Assembly (NCBI GenBank): GCA_016706055.1
Contig: JADJKL010000008.1
Span: 124,001-188,000, forward strand
Reading direction: 5' to 3'
Origin: Chitinophagaceae bacterium
GTDB lineage: Bacteria > Bacteroidota > Bacteroidia > Chitinophagales > Chitinophagaceae
Length of the DNA stretch: 64,000 nucleotides
Shown here: positions 34,634-43,716 of the stretch, piece by piece
Layout of the letters: the number at the start of each line of letters is the position of its first letter
Numbering within the stretch: position 1 is the stretch's first letter
The notes under the pieces: generated by a model
What the model was told of the DNA's origin: nothing
Seen by the model: only the letters and a program-made list of their open reading frames with translations
Databases searched by the model: none
Program-made: the position numbers and the translations under genes

Positions 34634-35854
34634 CTACGTTGTTTTAAGATAACAAATGTAATATTTTTTAGTAGTGCCGCTCAGGTTGTGCTGAATCAGT
34701 GCATTGTCAACTTGTGAAATGTCTTTTATTGTTCCATCCTTAAATAAAATGTTTATTCGTTCGTCTTCTAAGTTGTAAGTTGTATTACTTGCTTCTCCTG
34801 TAAATACAAAGTATTTGGTATCTTCTTCTTCAATATCCAACGCAGCCATCGCTTCATTTTGTTTTTCTTTAACGAAATTTTCGTCAAAAGGTTCAGCTTG
34901 TAGTTTTACTTTCAGCAATTTTCGTTCCACTAATGAACGGCAAAGCATTGCTAATATTTTATCAGAGTGCTTACACCAATTTTTAATGGTTGCCATTACA
35001 TCATGATCGTCAAGACGGCAAAACTTATCCAAATGCTGCTCAATGGAACTTTTGGATTGAAAATCTTTTAAGAAGAAGTTTACCTCATCCGTTGCTCCAT
35101 TTATTTCTTTTCCTTGGGTAAACAACTCTTTTGCTCGTTGGATAATTTTTACCAACATTCTTTCTGATGCAAGCACCGTTTTATGCAAATAAACCTGCCA
35201 GTACATTAGTCTGCGGGAGACAAGAAATTTTTCAATTGAGTAGATAGCTTTTTCTTCTACCATCAATTCTCCATCTTTTACGGTAAGCATTTTAAGAATT
35301 CGGTCATAGCCTATTACACCTTCTGCCACACCAGTAAAAAAACTATCTCTGTTCAGGTAATCCATTCTATCAACATCCAACTGGCCGGAAACTAACTGGT
35401 GTAAAAATCGTTTCGGATGTTTATTGGTGAAAATTTCAATAGCTGTGGTAAGCTGACCTTCAAATTGTTCATTCATTTTTTGCATCAGCAAAATTGAAAT
35501 CTCTTCATGCTGTACATCTTTTATCAATTCACTTTCCAACGCATGAGAAAAAGGTCCATGACCGATATCGTGTAGTAGAATTGCAATCTTTGCTCCCAGT
35601 TCTTCTTCAGCGGTTATGTCAATGTTTTTACTTTTAAGTTCGTACAATGCAAACCGCATCAAATGATATGCACCTAAAGAATGGTGAAGCCTTGAATGTA
35701 CAGCTCCGGGATATACTAAATGGGCAAATGCCATCTGATTAATATTTCGCAATCGTTGATACCAGGGATGAGAAATGATTTTTAATATCAACGGATGATC
35801 TATAGTAATAAACCCGTAAACAGGGTCGTTGATTATTTTGTGGACAGATGACAT
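34634..35854 (-). CDS. HD-domain phosphohydrolase (dNTPase-like)
   Basis: 406 residues. HD motifs are SRLHHSLGAYHLMRFAL near residue 54, LLHDIGHGPFSHALE near 92 and the later SGQLDVDRMDYLNRDS near 155. It belongs to the large group related to SAMHD1/dGTPases; the substrate is unknown. In Bacteroidota it often precedes lpxD, as here (42 bp gap). It is divergent from porX, with 115 bp between. Confidence 0.85.
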   Translation of the reverse strand: MSSVHKIINDPVYGFITIDHPLILKIISHPWYQRLRNINQMAFAHLVYPGAVHSRLHHSLGAYHLMRFALYELKSKNIDITAEEELGAKIAILLHDIGHGPFSHALESELIKDVQHEEISILLMQKMNEQFEGQLTTAIEIFTNKHPKRFLHQLVSGQLDVDRMDYLNRDSFFTGVAEGVIGYDRILKMLTVKDGELMVEEKAIYSIEKFLVSRRLMYWQVYLHKTVLASERMLVKIIQRAKELFTQGKEINGATDEVNFFLKDFQSKSSIEQHLDKFCRLDDHDVMATIKNWCKHSDKILAMLCRSLVERKLLKVKLQAEPFDENFVKEKQNEAMAALDIEEEDTKYFVFTGEASNTTYNLEDERINILFKDGTIKDISQVDNALIQHNLSGTTKKYYICYLKTT

Positions 35855-35969
35855 GTTGCTGTTTTGTTAAAGACCCCAAAAGGGTTGGCCGCAAAAGTAC
35901 AACGGCTGCCTTTAATAAGCTATTTTTACTCAAACCGTAACTTCACAGTTGATAAATTAAAATATAAGA

Positions 35970-37525
35970 ATGGCAGCAGCAAAAATTATTTGGGTAGATG
36001 ATGAAATTGAAAGTCTTCAGTCGCAAAAAATGTTTTTGGAGAATAAAGGATACGAAGTTCAGACGTTTACCAATGGTTTTGATGCAATAGACTATGTAAA
36101 GGAAAATCTGGTGGATGTTGTGTTGATAGATGAAAGTATGCCCGGCATTACTGGATTGGAAACCTTGGCAAAAATTAAGGAGATTAATCAATCATTACCA
36201 ATCGTTCTAATTACAAAAAATGAAACGGAGAACCTAATGGATGAGGCCATCGGCTCGCAAATAAGCGATTACCTTATAAAGCCTGTAAATCCAAACCAGG
36301 TTTGGTTGAGCCTTAAAAAGATTATTGATAACAGAAGGTTAGTGGCAGAGAAAACAACAACGTCGTATCAGCAACAGTTTCGTCATTTATTTACTGCACT
36401 CAACAGCAATCCTGATTACAACGAGTGGATGGATATTTATAAGAAATTAATTTATTGGGAACTGGAAATGCAAAAAGTGATAGCCCTGAAATGCAGGAGG
36501 TTTTGCAAAGCCAGAAAAGCGAAGCCAACACGGAGTTCTTCAAATTCGTTTCAAGAAATTATGCAAGTTGGGTTTCGCCTAAAAGTTCGGAAGGCCCGGT
36601 TATGAGTCATAATTTATTTCAGTTTAAAGTGTTACCACATATAGAAAAAGGAACTCCATTATTTTTTATATTGATAGATAACCTTCGTTTTGATCAGTGG
36701 AAAACTATTCAACCCATTTTTGCTGAAAGTTTTAGAATAACAGAAGAAGAAAGTTTTTACAGCATATTGCCTACAGCCACACAGTATTGCCGCAATGCAA
36801 TTTTTGCAGGTTTAATGCCTATTGATATTGAAAAACAATTTCCAACACTTTGGAAAAATGATGAAGAAGAAGGTGGAAAGAATCTGAATGAAGAAGAATT
36901 TTTTCGGGCACAATTAAAACGTTTGGGAAAAGGTGATTTGAAAGTTTCTTATACAAAAGTTGTAAATAATCATGCAGGTCTTGATTTGGTGAACAATATT
37001 CACAACCTGATGAACAATGACATTAACGTAATTGTTTACAATTTTGTAGACATGCTTAGCCATGCCCGTACCGAAATGGAAGTGCTAAAAGAACTGGCCA
37101 GTGATGAAATGAGTTATCGTAGCATAACTGCAAGTTGGTTCGAGCATTCGCCATTGCACCAGGCATTAAAAAAGATTGCAGATAAAAAGATAAAAATTGT
37201 GTTGGCAACTGATCATGGTAGTGTGAGAGTGAAGACGCCGTATAAAGTTGTTGGTGATAAACAAACGACTACTAATTTACGCTACAAACATGGTCGTAAT
37301 CTAAACTATGAACCAAAAGAAGTGCTTGCTTTCAGAGAGCCGAAAGATGCAGGATTGCCAACGCCAACAATTAATTCATCATTCATTTTTGCAAAAGAGG
37401 ATAGCTTTCTGTGCTACCCCAATAACTATAATTATTACGTAAACTATTACAAGAATACATTTCAGCATGGCGGAGTAAGCCTTGAAGAAATGATAGTGCC
37501 GGTGATAAAAATGCAGAGTAAGTAA
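35970..37525 (+). CDS. porX: PorX, response regulator with PglZ domain, frame broken once
   Basis: Regulator of the type IX secretion system. The receiver domain (residues 1-120) has VDDE at 11-14, the phosphoacceptor Asp in VVLIDESMPG near residue 54 and YLIKPVNP near 105. The PglZ (alkaline-phosphatase-like) domain contains ILIDNLRFDQW, LPTATQYCRNA and VLATDHGSVRV. The frame breaks at a run of five A at 36472-36476; adding one A restores EMQKSDSPEMQEV and yields 518 residues, which I recall as the PorX length. This fits with the T9SS sorting domain on the protease at 20400-25907. Confidence 0.92.
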
Positions 37526-37526
37526 A

Positions 37527-37675
37527 ACCCCTGTCCCCTAAAGGGGAACTTAAACCAAATAGTTCTCACACTTGTGGAAAAGTATTAAAGAAGAAAGAAA
37601 GTGATAGTGTAGTTTCGCAACAGTAAGAAAGTTTTAATTATCAAACTCTAAACATCCCCTTTAGGGGCTTGGGGC
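37527..37675. mobile_element. MITE-like repeat element, copy C (porX downstream)
   Basis: About 150 bp with inverted ends CCCCTGTCCCCTAAAGGGGA (37529-37548) and ATCCCCTTTAGGGGCTTGGG (37654-37673). The ends are closer to the hairpins at 10105 and 11626 than to copies A and B. It starts right after the porX stop codon and ends immediately before the next start codon (37676). The interior is AT-rich and noncoding. Confidence 0.65.
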
Positions 37676-37957
37676 ATGAAATACACACAAACGACATTAG
37701 ATAAATTAGAATCAATTCCTGAAGAGGTCGGCTATATTCTGCGATACGAAAGAGGAACGTTTCAAAGTGGTTATTGCATTCTTGAAGCCAAAAAGGTGGT
37801 GGTGTTGAACAAGTTTTTACCAACTGAAGGTAGAATCAATACATTGATGGATCTGATTCCCCAGCTTTCTATTGAACAAGAAATTTTGACAGCCGAATCA
37901 AAGAAACTCTATGCGGAAGTGATGTCGAAACTGGAAGCACAGTCAAAAGAAGACTAA
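37676..37957 (+). CDS. Conserved hypothetical protein
   Basis: A 93-residue soluble protein of the kind often found near porX in Bacteroidota; I do not know a function. It has GYILRYERGTFQSGYCILEAKKVVVLNKFL near residues 18-48 (beta-rich) and a C-terminal helical segment. No motif or signal. Its ATG directly follows the terminal repeat of a MITE-like element, so its translation signals lie in the element. Confidence 0.65.
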   Translation: MKYTQTTLDKLESIPEEVGYILRYERGTFQSGYCILEAKKVVVLNKFLPTEGRINTLMDLIPQLSIEQEILTAESKKLYAEVMSKLEAQSKED

Positions 37958-38015
37958 TTTACTCGGGAACATGATTAGCTAAGCCCGATTCCGCTTAACT
38001 AATTAACTTTATCCC

Positions 38016-38795
38016 ATGTCTTGTCCTCCTCTCAAAATAACTTTTCTTGGTACTGGCACTAGTAGCGGTGTGCCAATGATTGGCTGCGATTGTGCCGTTT
38101 GTACATCTGCCGATAAAAAAGATAACAGACTTCGGTCAAGCATATTGATAGAATCTTCAAACACTACATTGGTTGTTGACACAGGTCCCGATTTTCGCTA
38201 TCAAATGCTTAGGGAAAATGTAACGAAATTAGATGCAGTTCTTTTTACGCATCCGCATAAAGATCATATGGCCGGGCTTGATGATGTGAAAGCCTATAAT
38301 TATTTTTTAAAAAAACCGATTGATTTATTTGCTGATTCTTTAACCGAAGAAGCATTGCGCCGTGATTTCTATTATGCGTTTGCTGATACAAAATATCCCG
38401 GCATTCCAGAATTAAACATGAACACTATTACATTGGAGCCATTTATAGTTGGAGATATTCCGGTTACACCAATCCTAGTCTGGCATTTGAAAATGCCTGT
38501 TATGGGTTTTAGGTTTGGAAAGTTTACTTACATTACTGATGCTAATAAAATTGAAGAAACAGAAAAAAATAAAATAAGAGGAAGTGAAGTGTTAGTGTTA
38601 AATGCACTTAGAAAAAAGAAACATATTTCCCATTTTACACTTGACGAAGCAATAGAGATGGTACAAGAGTTGAATGTGCCAACAGGTTATTTTACTCATA
38701 TCTCTCATCAGTTAGGAACTCATGCAGAAATTACGGATGAACTTCCTTCTAATATCCATCTTGCTTATGATAGACTGGTTTTAAATGTTCAGTAA
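38016..38795 (+). CDS. MBL-fold metallohydrolase, PhnP-like
   Basis: 259 residues. Starts with FLGTGTSSGVPMIGCDCAVC, typical of PhnP-type proteins (structural zinc with Cys residues), followed by VVDTGPDFRYQML near residue 55 and the metal site THPHKDHMAGLDD near 80; the C-terminal FTHISHQLGTH holds further metal ligands. PhnP acts as a cyclic phosphodiesterase, but this subgroup in Bacteroidota lacks phn neighbours, so the real substrate is open. Confidence 0.8.
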   Translation: MSCPPLKITFLGTGTSSGVPMIGCDCAVCTSADKKDNRLRSSILIESSNTTLVVDTGPDFRYQMLRENVTKLDAVLFTHPHKDHMAGLDDVKAYNYFLKKPIDLFADSLTEEALRRDFYYAFADTKYPGIPELNMNTITLEPFIVGDIPVTPILVWHLKMPVMGFRFGKFTYITDANKIEETEKNKIRGSEVLVLNALRKKKHISHFTLDEAIEMVQELNVPTGYFTHISHQLGTHAEITDELPSNIHLAYDRLVLNVQ

Positions 38796-38915
38796 GAGTT
38801 TAACCGATTATATCTTATTCTTTCCCTTCAACTAACAGTTGTTAGTTTTTAATTGTTTTTTACTATCTTGCGCCTGCCTTTAGCGATTGCTTGCTTTTAA
38901 AAAAAAGGTAAAAAC

Positions 38916-38948
38916 ATTGTGCCACCCAATTTCTTTGAGTGGCACAAT
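38916..38948. promoter_or_regulatory. Perfect 10-bp inverted repeat upstream of the acyl-CoA dehydrogenase
   Basis: ATTGTGCCAC (38916-38925) and GTGGCACAAT (38939-38948), loop 13 nt. It ends 26 bp before the ATG at 38975 and is not followed by a T run, so it is a better candidate for an operator or leader hairpin than for a terminator. A possible promoter with TATCTTGC lies near 38866. Confidence 0.45.
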
Positions 38949-38974
38949 TATTAATAAATAAAGACAAAATTAAA

Positions 38975-40114
38975 ATGGATTTTCAACAATCAGAATTAAC
39001 TCATCAGGTAGCACAAACAGCCAGAGATTTTGCACAGCAACATATTAAGCCATTTGTAATGGAGTGGGATGAAAGTCAGGAATTTCCTGTTGATGTTTTT
39101 AAAGAAATGGGCAAACTCGGACTGATGGGTGTATTAGTGCCAGAAGAGTATGGCGGCGCTGGTCTTTCTTATTTTGAATACAAAACAATCATTGTTGAAA
39201 TAGCAAAAGTTTGTGGTTCTATTGGCTTAAGTGTAGCAGCGCATAATTCATTATGTACTGGCCATATTTTGGCTTTTGGAAACGAAGAACAAAAGAAAAA
39301 ATGGTTACCTAAATTGGCAACAGCAGAATGGATTGGTGCATGGGGATTAACCGAAGCAAATACCGGCAGCGATGCAGGCAATATGCAATGCACTGCTGTA
39401 AAAGATGGTGATGAGTGGATTATCAACGGCACTAAGAATTGGATTACTCATGGAAAAAGTGGCGATGTTGCAGTTGTGGTTTGCAGAACAGGAGAACCAA
39501 GAGCAAAGAATAACTCAACCACATTTGTAGTGGAAAGAGGAACAAAAGGATTTAGTGCAGGTAAGAAAGAAAATAAACTAGGAATGCGGGCAAGTGAAAC
39601 TGCCGAAATGGTTTTTGATAATTGTCGCATATCTGATGCTAACCGTTTAGGCGAAGTTGGTGCAGGTTTTAAACAAGCCATGAAGATATTAGATGGTGGA
39701 AGAATTTCTATTGCATCACTTTCATTGGGTATTGCAAAAGGTGCTTATGAAGCGGCTTTGCAATATTCGCAGGAGCGACATCAGTTTGATAAGCCTATTT
39801 CATCTTTTCAAGGAATTTCTTTTAAGCTGGCAGATATGGCAACAGAAATAGAAGCTGCTGATCTATTAACCATGCAGGCTTGCGACTTAAAAAATCGCAA
39901 ACAACCCATGACCAAAGAAGCGGCTATGGCAAAATATTATGCCAGCGAAGTAGCAGTTCGTGTAGCTAACGATGCAGTGCAGGTTTTTGGTGGCTATGGT
40001 TACACTAAAGATTTTCCAGTGGAGAAATTTTACAGGGATGCAAAGCTTTGTACAATTGGTGAGGGAACTTCAGAAATTCAGAAGATTGTTATTAGTAGGG
40101 AAGTGTTGAAATAA
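38975..40114 (+). CDS. Acyl-CoA dehydrogenase
   Basis: FAD enzyme of fatty acid or branched-chain amino acid oxidation, 379 residues from the ATG at 38975. An earlier in-frame start (38939) lies inside a hairpin and would add 12 unlikely residues. Marks are WGLTEANTGSDAGNM near residue 128, WITHGKSGDV near 158, the helix with YSQERHQFDKPISSFQ near 262 and the C-terminal GGYGYTKDFPVEKFYRDAK...GEGTSEIQ, where the catalytic base Glu sits. Short-chain/branched-chain type by length; exact substrate not decidable. A terminator follows at 40144-40170. Confidence 0.9.
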   Translation: MDFQQSELTHQVAQTARDFAQQHIKPFVMEWDESQEFPVDVFKEMGKLGLMGVLVPEEYGGAGLSYFEYKTIIVEIAKVCGSIGLSVAAHNSLCTGHILAFGNEEQKKKWLPKLATAEWIGAWGLTEANTGSDAGNMQCTAVKDGDEWIINGTKNWITHGKSGDVAVVVCRTGEPRAKNNSTTFVVERGTKGFSAGKKENKLGMRASETAEMVFDNCRISDANRLGEVGAGFKQAMKILDGGRISIASLSLGIAKGAYEAALQYSQERHQFDKPISSFQGISFKLADMATEIEAADLLTMQACDLKNRKQPMTKEAAMAKYYASEVAVRVANDAVQVFGGYGYTKDFPVEKFYRDAKLCTIGEGTSEIQKIVISREVLK

Positions 40115-40143
40115 TTAAGAACTAATAATAAAGAATTACTAAT

Positions 40144-40170
40144 TAATCCTGCTTTGAGCAGGATTTTTTA
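40144..40170 (+). terminator. Terminator after acyl-CoA dehydrogenase
   Basis: AATCCTGC-tttga-GCAGGATT followed by TTTTATT. It lies between two convergent genes and may serve both. Confidence 0.8.
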
Positions 40171-41973
40171 TTACCTCACTTCCTGCATCTCAACCAGCTT
40201 CTTATAAAAACCACCTTGTGCCAGTAACTCATCATGATTGCCTCTTTCTACAATCTTTCCTTTTTGTAAAACAATTATTTCATCTGCATGGCGGATAGTA
40301 GAAAGTCGATGTGCAATAACAATAGATGTACGGTTTGACATTAAATTATTAATTGCATCTTGCACCAAACGTTCGCTTTCGGTATCAAGTGAAGAAGTGG
40401 CTTCATCCAAAATAAGAATTGGTGGATTTTTTAATACAGCTCTTGCAATAGTTAACCGCTGTCTTTCGCCACCACTTAGTTTGGCGCCACGGTCGCCGAT
40501 ATTGCTGTTATATCCACCTTCTTTTTTTATTATAAACTCATGGGCATTGGCAATCTTTGCCGCCTCAATTATTTCTTCTTCAGTCGCTTGCTGGTAACCA
40601 ATAGCAATGTTGCTAGAAATGGTATCGTTGAATAATATTGGTTCCTGTGTAACAATACTCATCAAATTTCTGGCGGAATGAAGAGAATAATCTTTGATAT
40701 TTACTCCGTCAATTAGTACTTCGCCACCAGTTACGTCATGAAATCTTGGAACAAGATCAGCTAATGTAGATTTGCCTGCTCCTGATGATCCAACCAATGC
40801 AATTGTTTGTCCTTTTTTAACTGTTAGATTTATATTTTCAAGAATAACCGCATCACCATATGCAAAATTTACATTGCGGAATTCGATTGAATGCTGGAAT
40901 GAATCTATCTTTTTACCATTTGGATTATCATCTACTGTTACAGGTGTATTTAAAACGTCTTCAATCCTGTTGATAGCAGCAGCACCTTTCCGCATATTAC
41001 TAAACGATGTGGATAATGCTTTTGCAGGACTTATTATGTTGTAAAATATACCAAGAAAACCGAGAAAGGCTGATGCTTCCAATAACTCACCTCTTAATAC
41101 CAATCTTCCGCCATAATATAGCACCGCAGTGAAAAGAATGACTCCCATTACTTCTGATAATGGGGAAGCCAAATCCCTGCGATAGGAAATTTTATTTTTT
41201 GCTGTAAGTAACTCGTCATTCGATTTAAAGAATTTGCCTCTTAATAGTTTTTCAATATTGAAAGCTTTGATAACTCTCAATCCGCCCAAAGTCTCGTCAA
41301 GTGTTGATAGTGTTTCGCCATATTTTTTTGCTACTTCTTCTGAATGTTTCTTTAATGATTTTGTTACTCTGCCAATAACAAGCCCAAGCACAGGAATAAG
41401 TAGTAGAATAAAAAGAGTGAGCTGCACACTTATCAGTAATAAAACCGTAAGTGTAACAATGATCGTCATGGGGTCTCTTATCCATCCTTCCAGTGTGCCT
41501 ACCACAGAACTTTCCACTTCTCCTACATCATTTGTCATTCTGCTCATCAGGTCGCCTTTTCTTTTTTCATTAAAAAAGCCAATAGGTAAACGAAGCACTT
41601 TGTCATACAATTCTTCTCTTAAATGATTAACAATTTGATTTTTTAATGGATTAAGCACATAATAGGAAAGATAGAGAAACAGGTTTTTCAGGATAATGAA
41701 ACTTACCATAAGCAAACAGATAATGCCCATTGTGTAAATCTTTCCATTTGTACTTACTGATGTATATAAAAAATCATTTACATATTGAATTGCAGGGTTA
41801 CTACTAGTAGAAGTTATACCTTGTCCGTCAAGAAATATTAGTTGCAAAAAAGGCATCAACATGCCAATGGAAATAATGGAGAAGATGATACTTAATAAGG
41901 TAAAAAGAAAATATAAAAATATTTTGCCCTTATATGCTTTCAGGTATTGGAAAATTCTGGAGTATTGTTTCAT
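40171..41973 (-). CDS. ABC transporter, permease-ATPase fusion (MsbA-like)
   Basis: Homodimeric exporter half, 600 residues. Six membrane helices in residues 15-320, with the coupling region RLPIGFFNEKRKGDLMSRM near 130. The ATPase has Walker A GSSGAGKSTL near 390, Q-loop VTQEP, signature KLSGGERQRL near 490 and Walker B ILILDEATSSLD near 510. Length and the coupling motif fit lipid A exporters of the MsbA type, but the substrate is not proven. Confidence 0.88.
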   Translation of the reverse strand: MKQYSRIFQYLKAYKGKIFLYFLFTLLSIIFSIISIGMLMPFLQLIFLDGQGITSTSSNPAIQYVNDFLYTSVSTNGKIYTMGIICLLMVSFIILKNLFLYLSYYVLNPLKNQIVNHLREELYDKVLRLPIGFFNEKRKGDLMSRMTNDVGEVESSVVGTLEGWIRDPMTIIVTLTVLLLISVQLTLFILLLIPVLGLVIGRVTKSLKKHSEEVAKKYGETLSTLDETLGGLRVIKAFNIEKLLRGKFFKSNDELLTAKNKISYRRDLASPLSEVMGVILFTAVLYYGGRLVLRGELLEASAFLGFLGIFYNIISPAKALSTSFSNMRKGAAAINRIEDVLNTPVTVDDNPNGKKIDSFQHSIEFRNVNFAYGDAVILENINLTVKKGQTIALVGSSGAGKSTLADLVPRFHDVTGGEVLIDGVNIKDYSLHSARNLMSIVTQEPILFNDTISSNIAIGYQQATEEEIIEAAKIANAHEFIIKKEGGYNSNIGDRGAKLSGGERQRLTIARAVLKNPPILILDEATSSLDTESERLVQDAINNLMSNRTSIVIAHRLSTIRHADEIIVLQKGKIVERGNHDELLAQGGFYKKLVEMQEVR

Positions 41974-42051
41974 TGAAAATGCTTCTGCTGAAAAGCCACA
42001 AAGTAACTAATTTTACAGCGTTCGCCGAAGGGAACAGTAAATAATAACAAA

Positions 42052-42440
42052 ATGGAAGAAGGAAAAAGACAAAAGCAGATAGCCGGACTGTTAAATGAAG
42101 AAATGAACACAATTTTCAGCGTTTAGGATTGAGCATGATTGATGGTGGGATGGTCTCCATTTCAGCAGTTAAAGTGACTCCAGATTTACTCGAAGCAAGG
42201 TTTTATCTTAGTTTATTTCAGGTAAAAGACGTGGAAGCGGCTTTGGCAAAAATTGAAAGCCGCCATCATGAAATAAAAAAGGAACTGGCATCGAATGTAA
42301 GACACCAGTTGCGCAGCATTCCGGTATTGAAGTTCTATAAAGATGATACGTTGGACCATGTGTTTAAAATGGAAGAAATCTTTAAAAAGATAGAGGAAGA
42401 AAAAAAGGACAGACCTGATGCTGGTAATAGTGCTGAATAA
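42052..42440 (+). CDS. rbfA: 30S ribosome-binding factor A, frame broken once
   Basis: Cold-shock and 16S maturation factor. From the ATG at 42052 (MEEGKRQKQIAGLLNEEM) the frame breaks in the T run at 42113-42116. One added T gives IFQRLGLSMIDGGMVSISAV and a complete 129-residue protein with the KH-like core VTPDLLEARFYLSLF. The later part alone starts at 42129. It precedes an ABC permease by 38 bp. Confidence 0.88.
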
Positions 42441-42478
42441 GCAGCTGTAACCTATATTTCAAACCTTAAATAGCAAAC

Positions 42479-43702
42479 TTGTATTTCTTATTTGCCTGGC
42501 GATATTTTAAAGCTAAAAAATCTACTAATGCAATTAATATCATTGCATGGGTAAGTATTTCGGCTATTATAATTGGCACTACCGCATTGATTTTAGTTTT
42601 GAGTGTGTTTAATGGATTTGAAGGATTGGTGAAATCTTTATACTCTTCTTTTTACACAGACATTCGTATATCGCCTGCTTCTGGAAAAGTAATGACGATT
42701 ACTTCCGAGCAGATTCAACAACTGAAAGGATTAACTGGAATAAAAAATTTTTCTTTATCAGTTGAAGAAAAAGCATTGGTGCAAAATGGCGAATCACAGT
42801 CTGTTGTTTATTTAAAAGGCGTAGATGAGAATTACCGTTATATAACAGGTGTTGCAGATAATTTGATTTCCGGCGATTATGATATTGGTACAGCCGATGC
42901 TCCCAAATTAGTATTGGGTGCTGGTGTAGAAGGTGCATTGCAAATGTATTCAGATCAGTTTAGTACACCATTAAAAATTTATCTACCAAGAAAAAGCAAT
43001 ACCGAGCAGATTAATATGCTGGAAGATATCAGTAATGATACAATTAGCTCTTCCGGTTCTTTCCGAATTCAACAGGATTTTGATAACAAATACGGCATTA
43101 CCAATATTGACTTTGTAAAGCGTTCAGTTAAGTTGGGTGCAGATGATTATAGCTTTGTAGAAATTCTGGTAAAAGATCCATCAGAAGCCGACAATATAAA
43201 AAAGCAAATAAAGAAATTATTTGGCGATCAATATCTTGTACAAAATAAGTATGAACAGAACCGAAGTCTTTATTCCATTATGAATGCCGAACGATGGGTA
43301 ATATACGGTGTGCTTTGTTTGATATTGGTTGTGGCAGCATTTAATATGATTGGCGCATTAACGATGTTGGTACTGGAAAAGCAAAAAGATATAAGTGTGT
43401 TGCATGCTTTGGGTGGCAATCGGAGGTTTATTCAACGTATATTCTTAAGCGAAGGAATGTTGCTTGCACTGATTGGTTGCGGAGTTGGGATGTTGTTAGC
43501 ATTGCTCATTGCATTTCTGCAAGTAAAATATCACTTAATTCCGTTGGCTGGCGGATCTTTTCTTATTGATTACTTTCCAGTAAAGCTTCGTTTGATGGAT
43601 TTTCTTTTGGTAGGTGGTACTGTCTTTGTCATTGCATTTATCGCATCATGGTTACCTTCCCGCAAAGCGGCGGCACAGAATTTTTCTTTGCGCAGCGAAT
43701 AA
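42479..43702 (+). CDS. FtsX-like ABC permease (LolC/LolE type)
   Basis: 407 residues with four membrane helices: one N-terminal (NAIINIIAW-like segment near residue 20), a large periplasmic domain (about 50-265) and three C-terminal helices. This is the topology of MacB/LolC/E permeases, and AWRYFKAKKSTNAIN at the start is typical for the lipoprotein-releasing type. The start is TTG at 42479; no ATG is available before the conserved start region. No ATPase gene lies adjacent, so a separate LolD-like subunit is needed. Confidence 0.82.
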   Translation: MYFLFAWRYFKAKKSTNAINIIAWVSISAIIIGTTALILVLSVFNGFEGLVKSLYSSFYTDIRISPASGKVMTITSEQIQQLKGLTGIKNFSLSVEEKALVQNGESQSVVYLKGVDENYRYITGVADNLISGDYDIGTADAPKLVLGAGVEGALQMYSDQFSTPLKIYLPRKSNTEQINMLEDISNDTISSSGSFRIQQDFDNKYGITNIDFVKRSVKLGADDYSFVEILVKDPSEADNIKKQIKKLFGDQYLVQNKYEQNRSLYSIMNAERWVIYGVLCLILVVAAFNMIGALTMLVLEKQKDISVLHALGGNRRFIQRIFLSEGMLLALIGCGVGMLLALLIAFLQVKYHLIPLAGGSFLIDYFPVKLRLMDFLLVGGTVFVIAFIASWLPSRKAAAQNFSLRSE

Positions 43703-43716
43703 ATTGAGTGCTGGAA

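Noticed and set aside
36455..37525. Independent PglZ-domain gene starting at 36455
   Set aside because: The apparent TTG start lies within the PorX sequence, and the upstream receiver domain joins with one added A to the standard PorX length.
38939..38974. Longer N-terminus of the acyl-CoA dehydrogenase
   Set aside because: The extra codons lie inside a perfect hairpin and lack family similarity; the ATG at 38975 gives the normal start.
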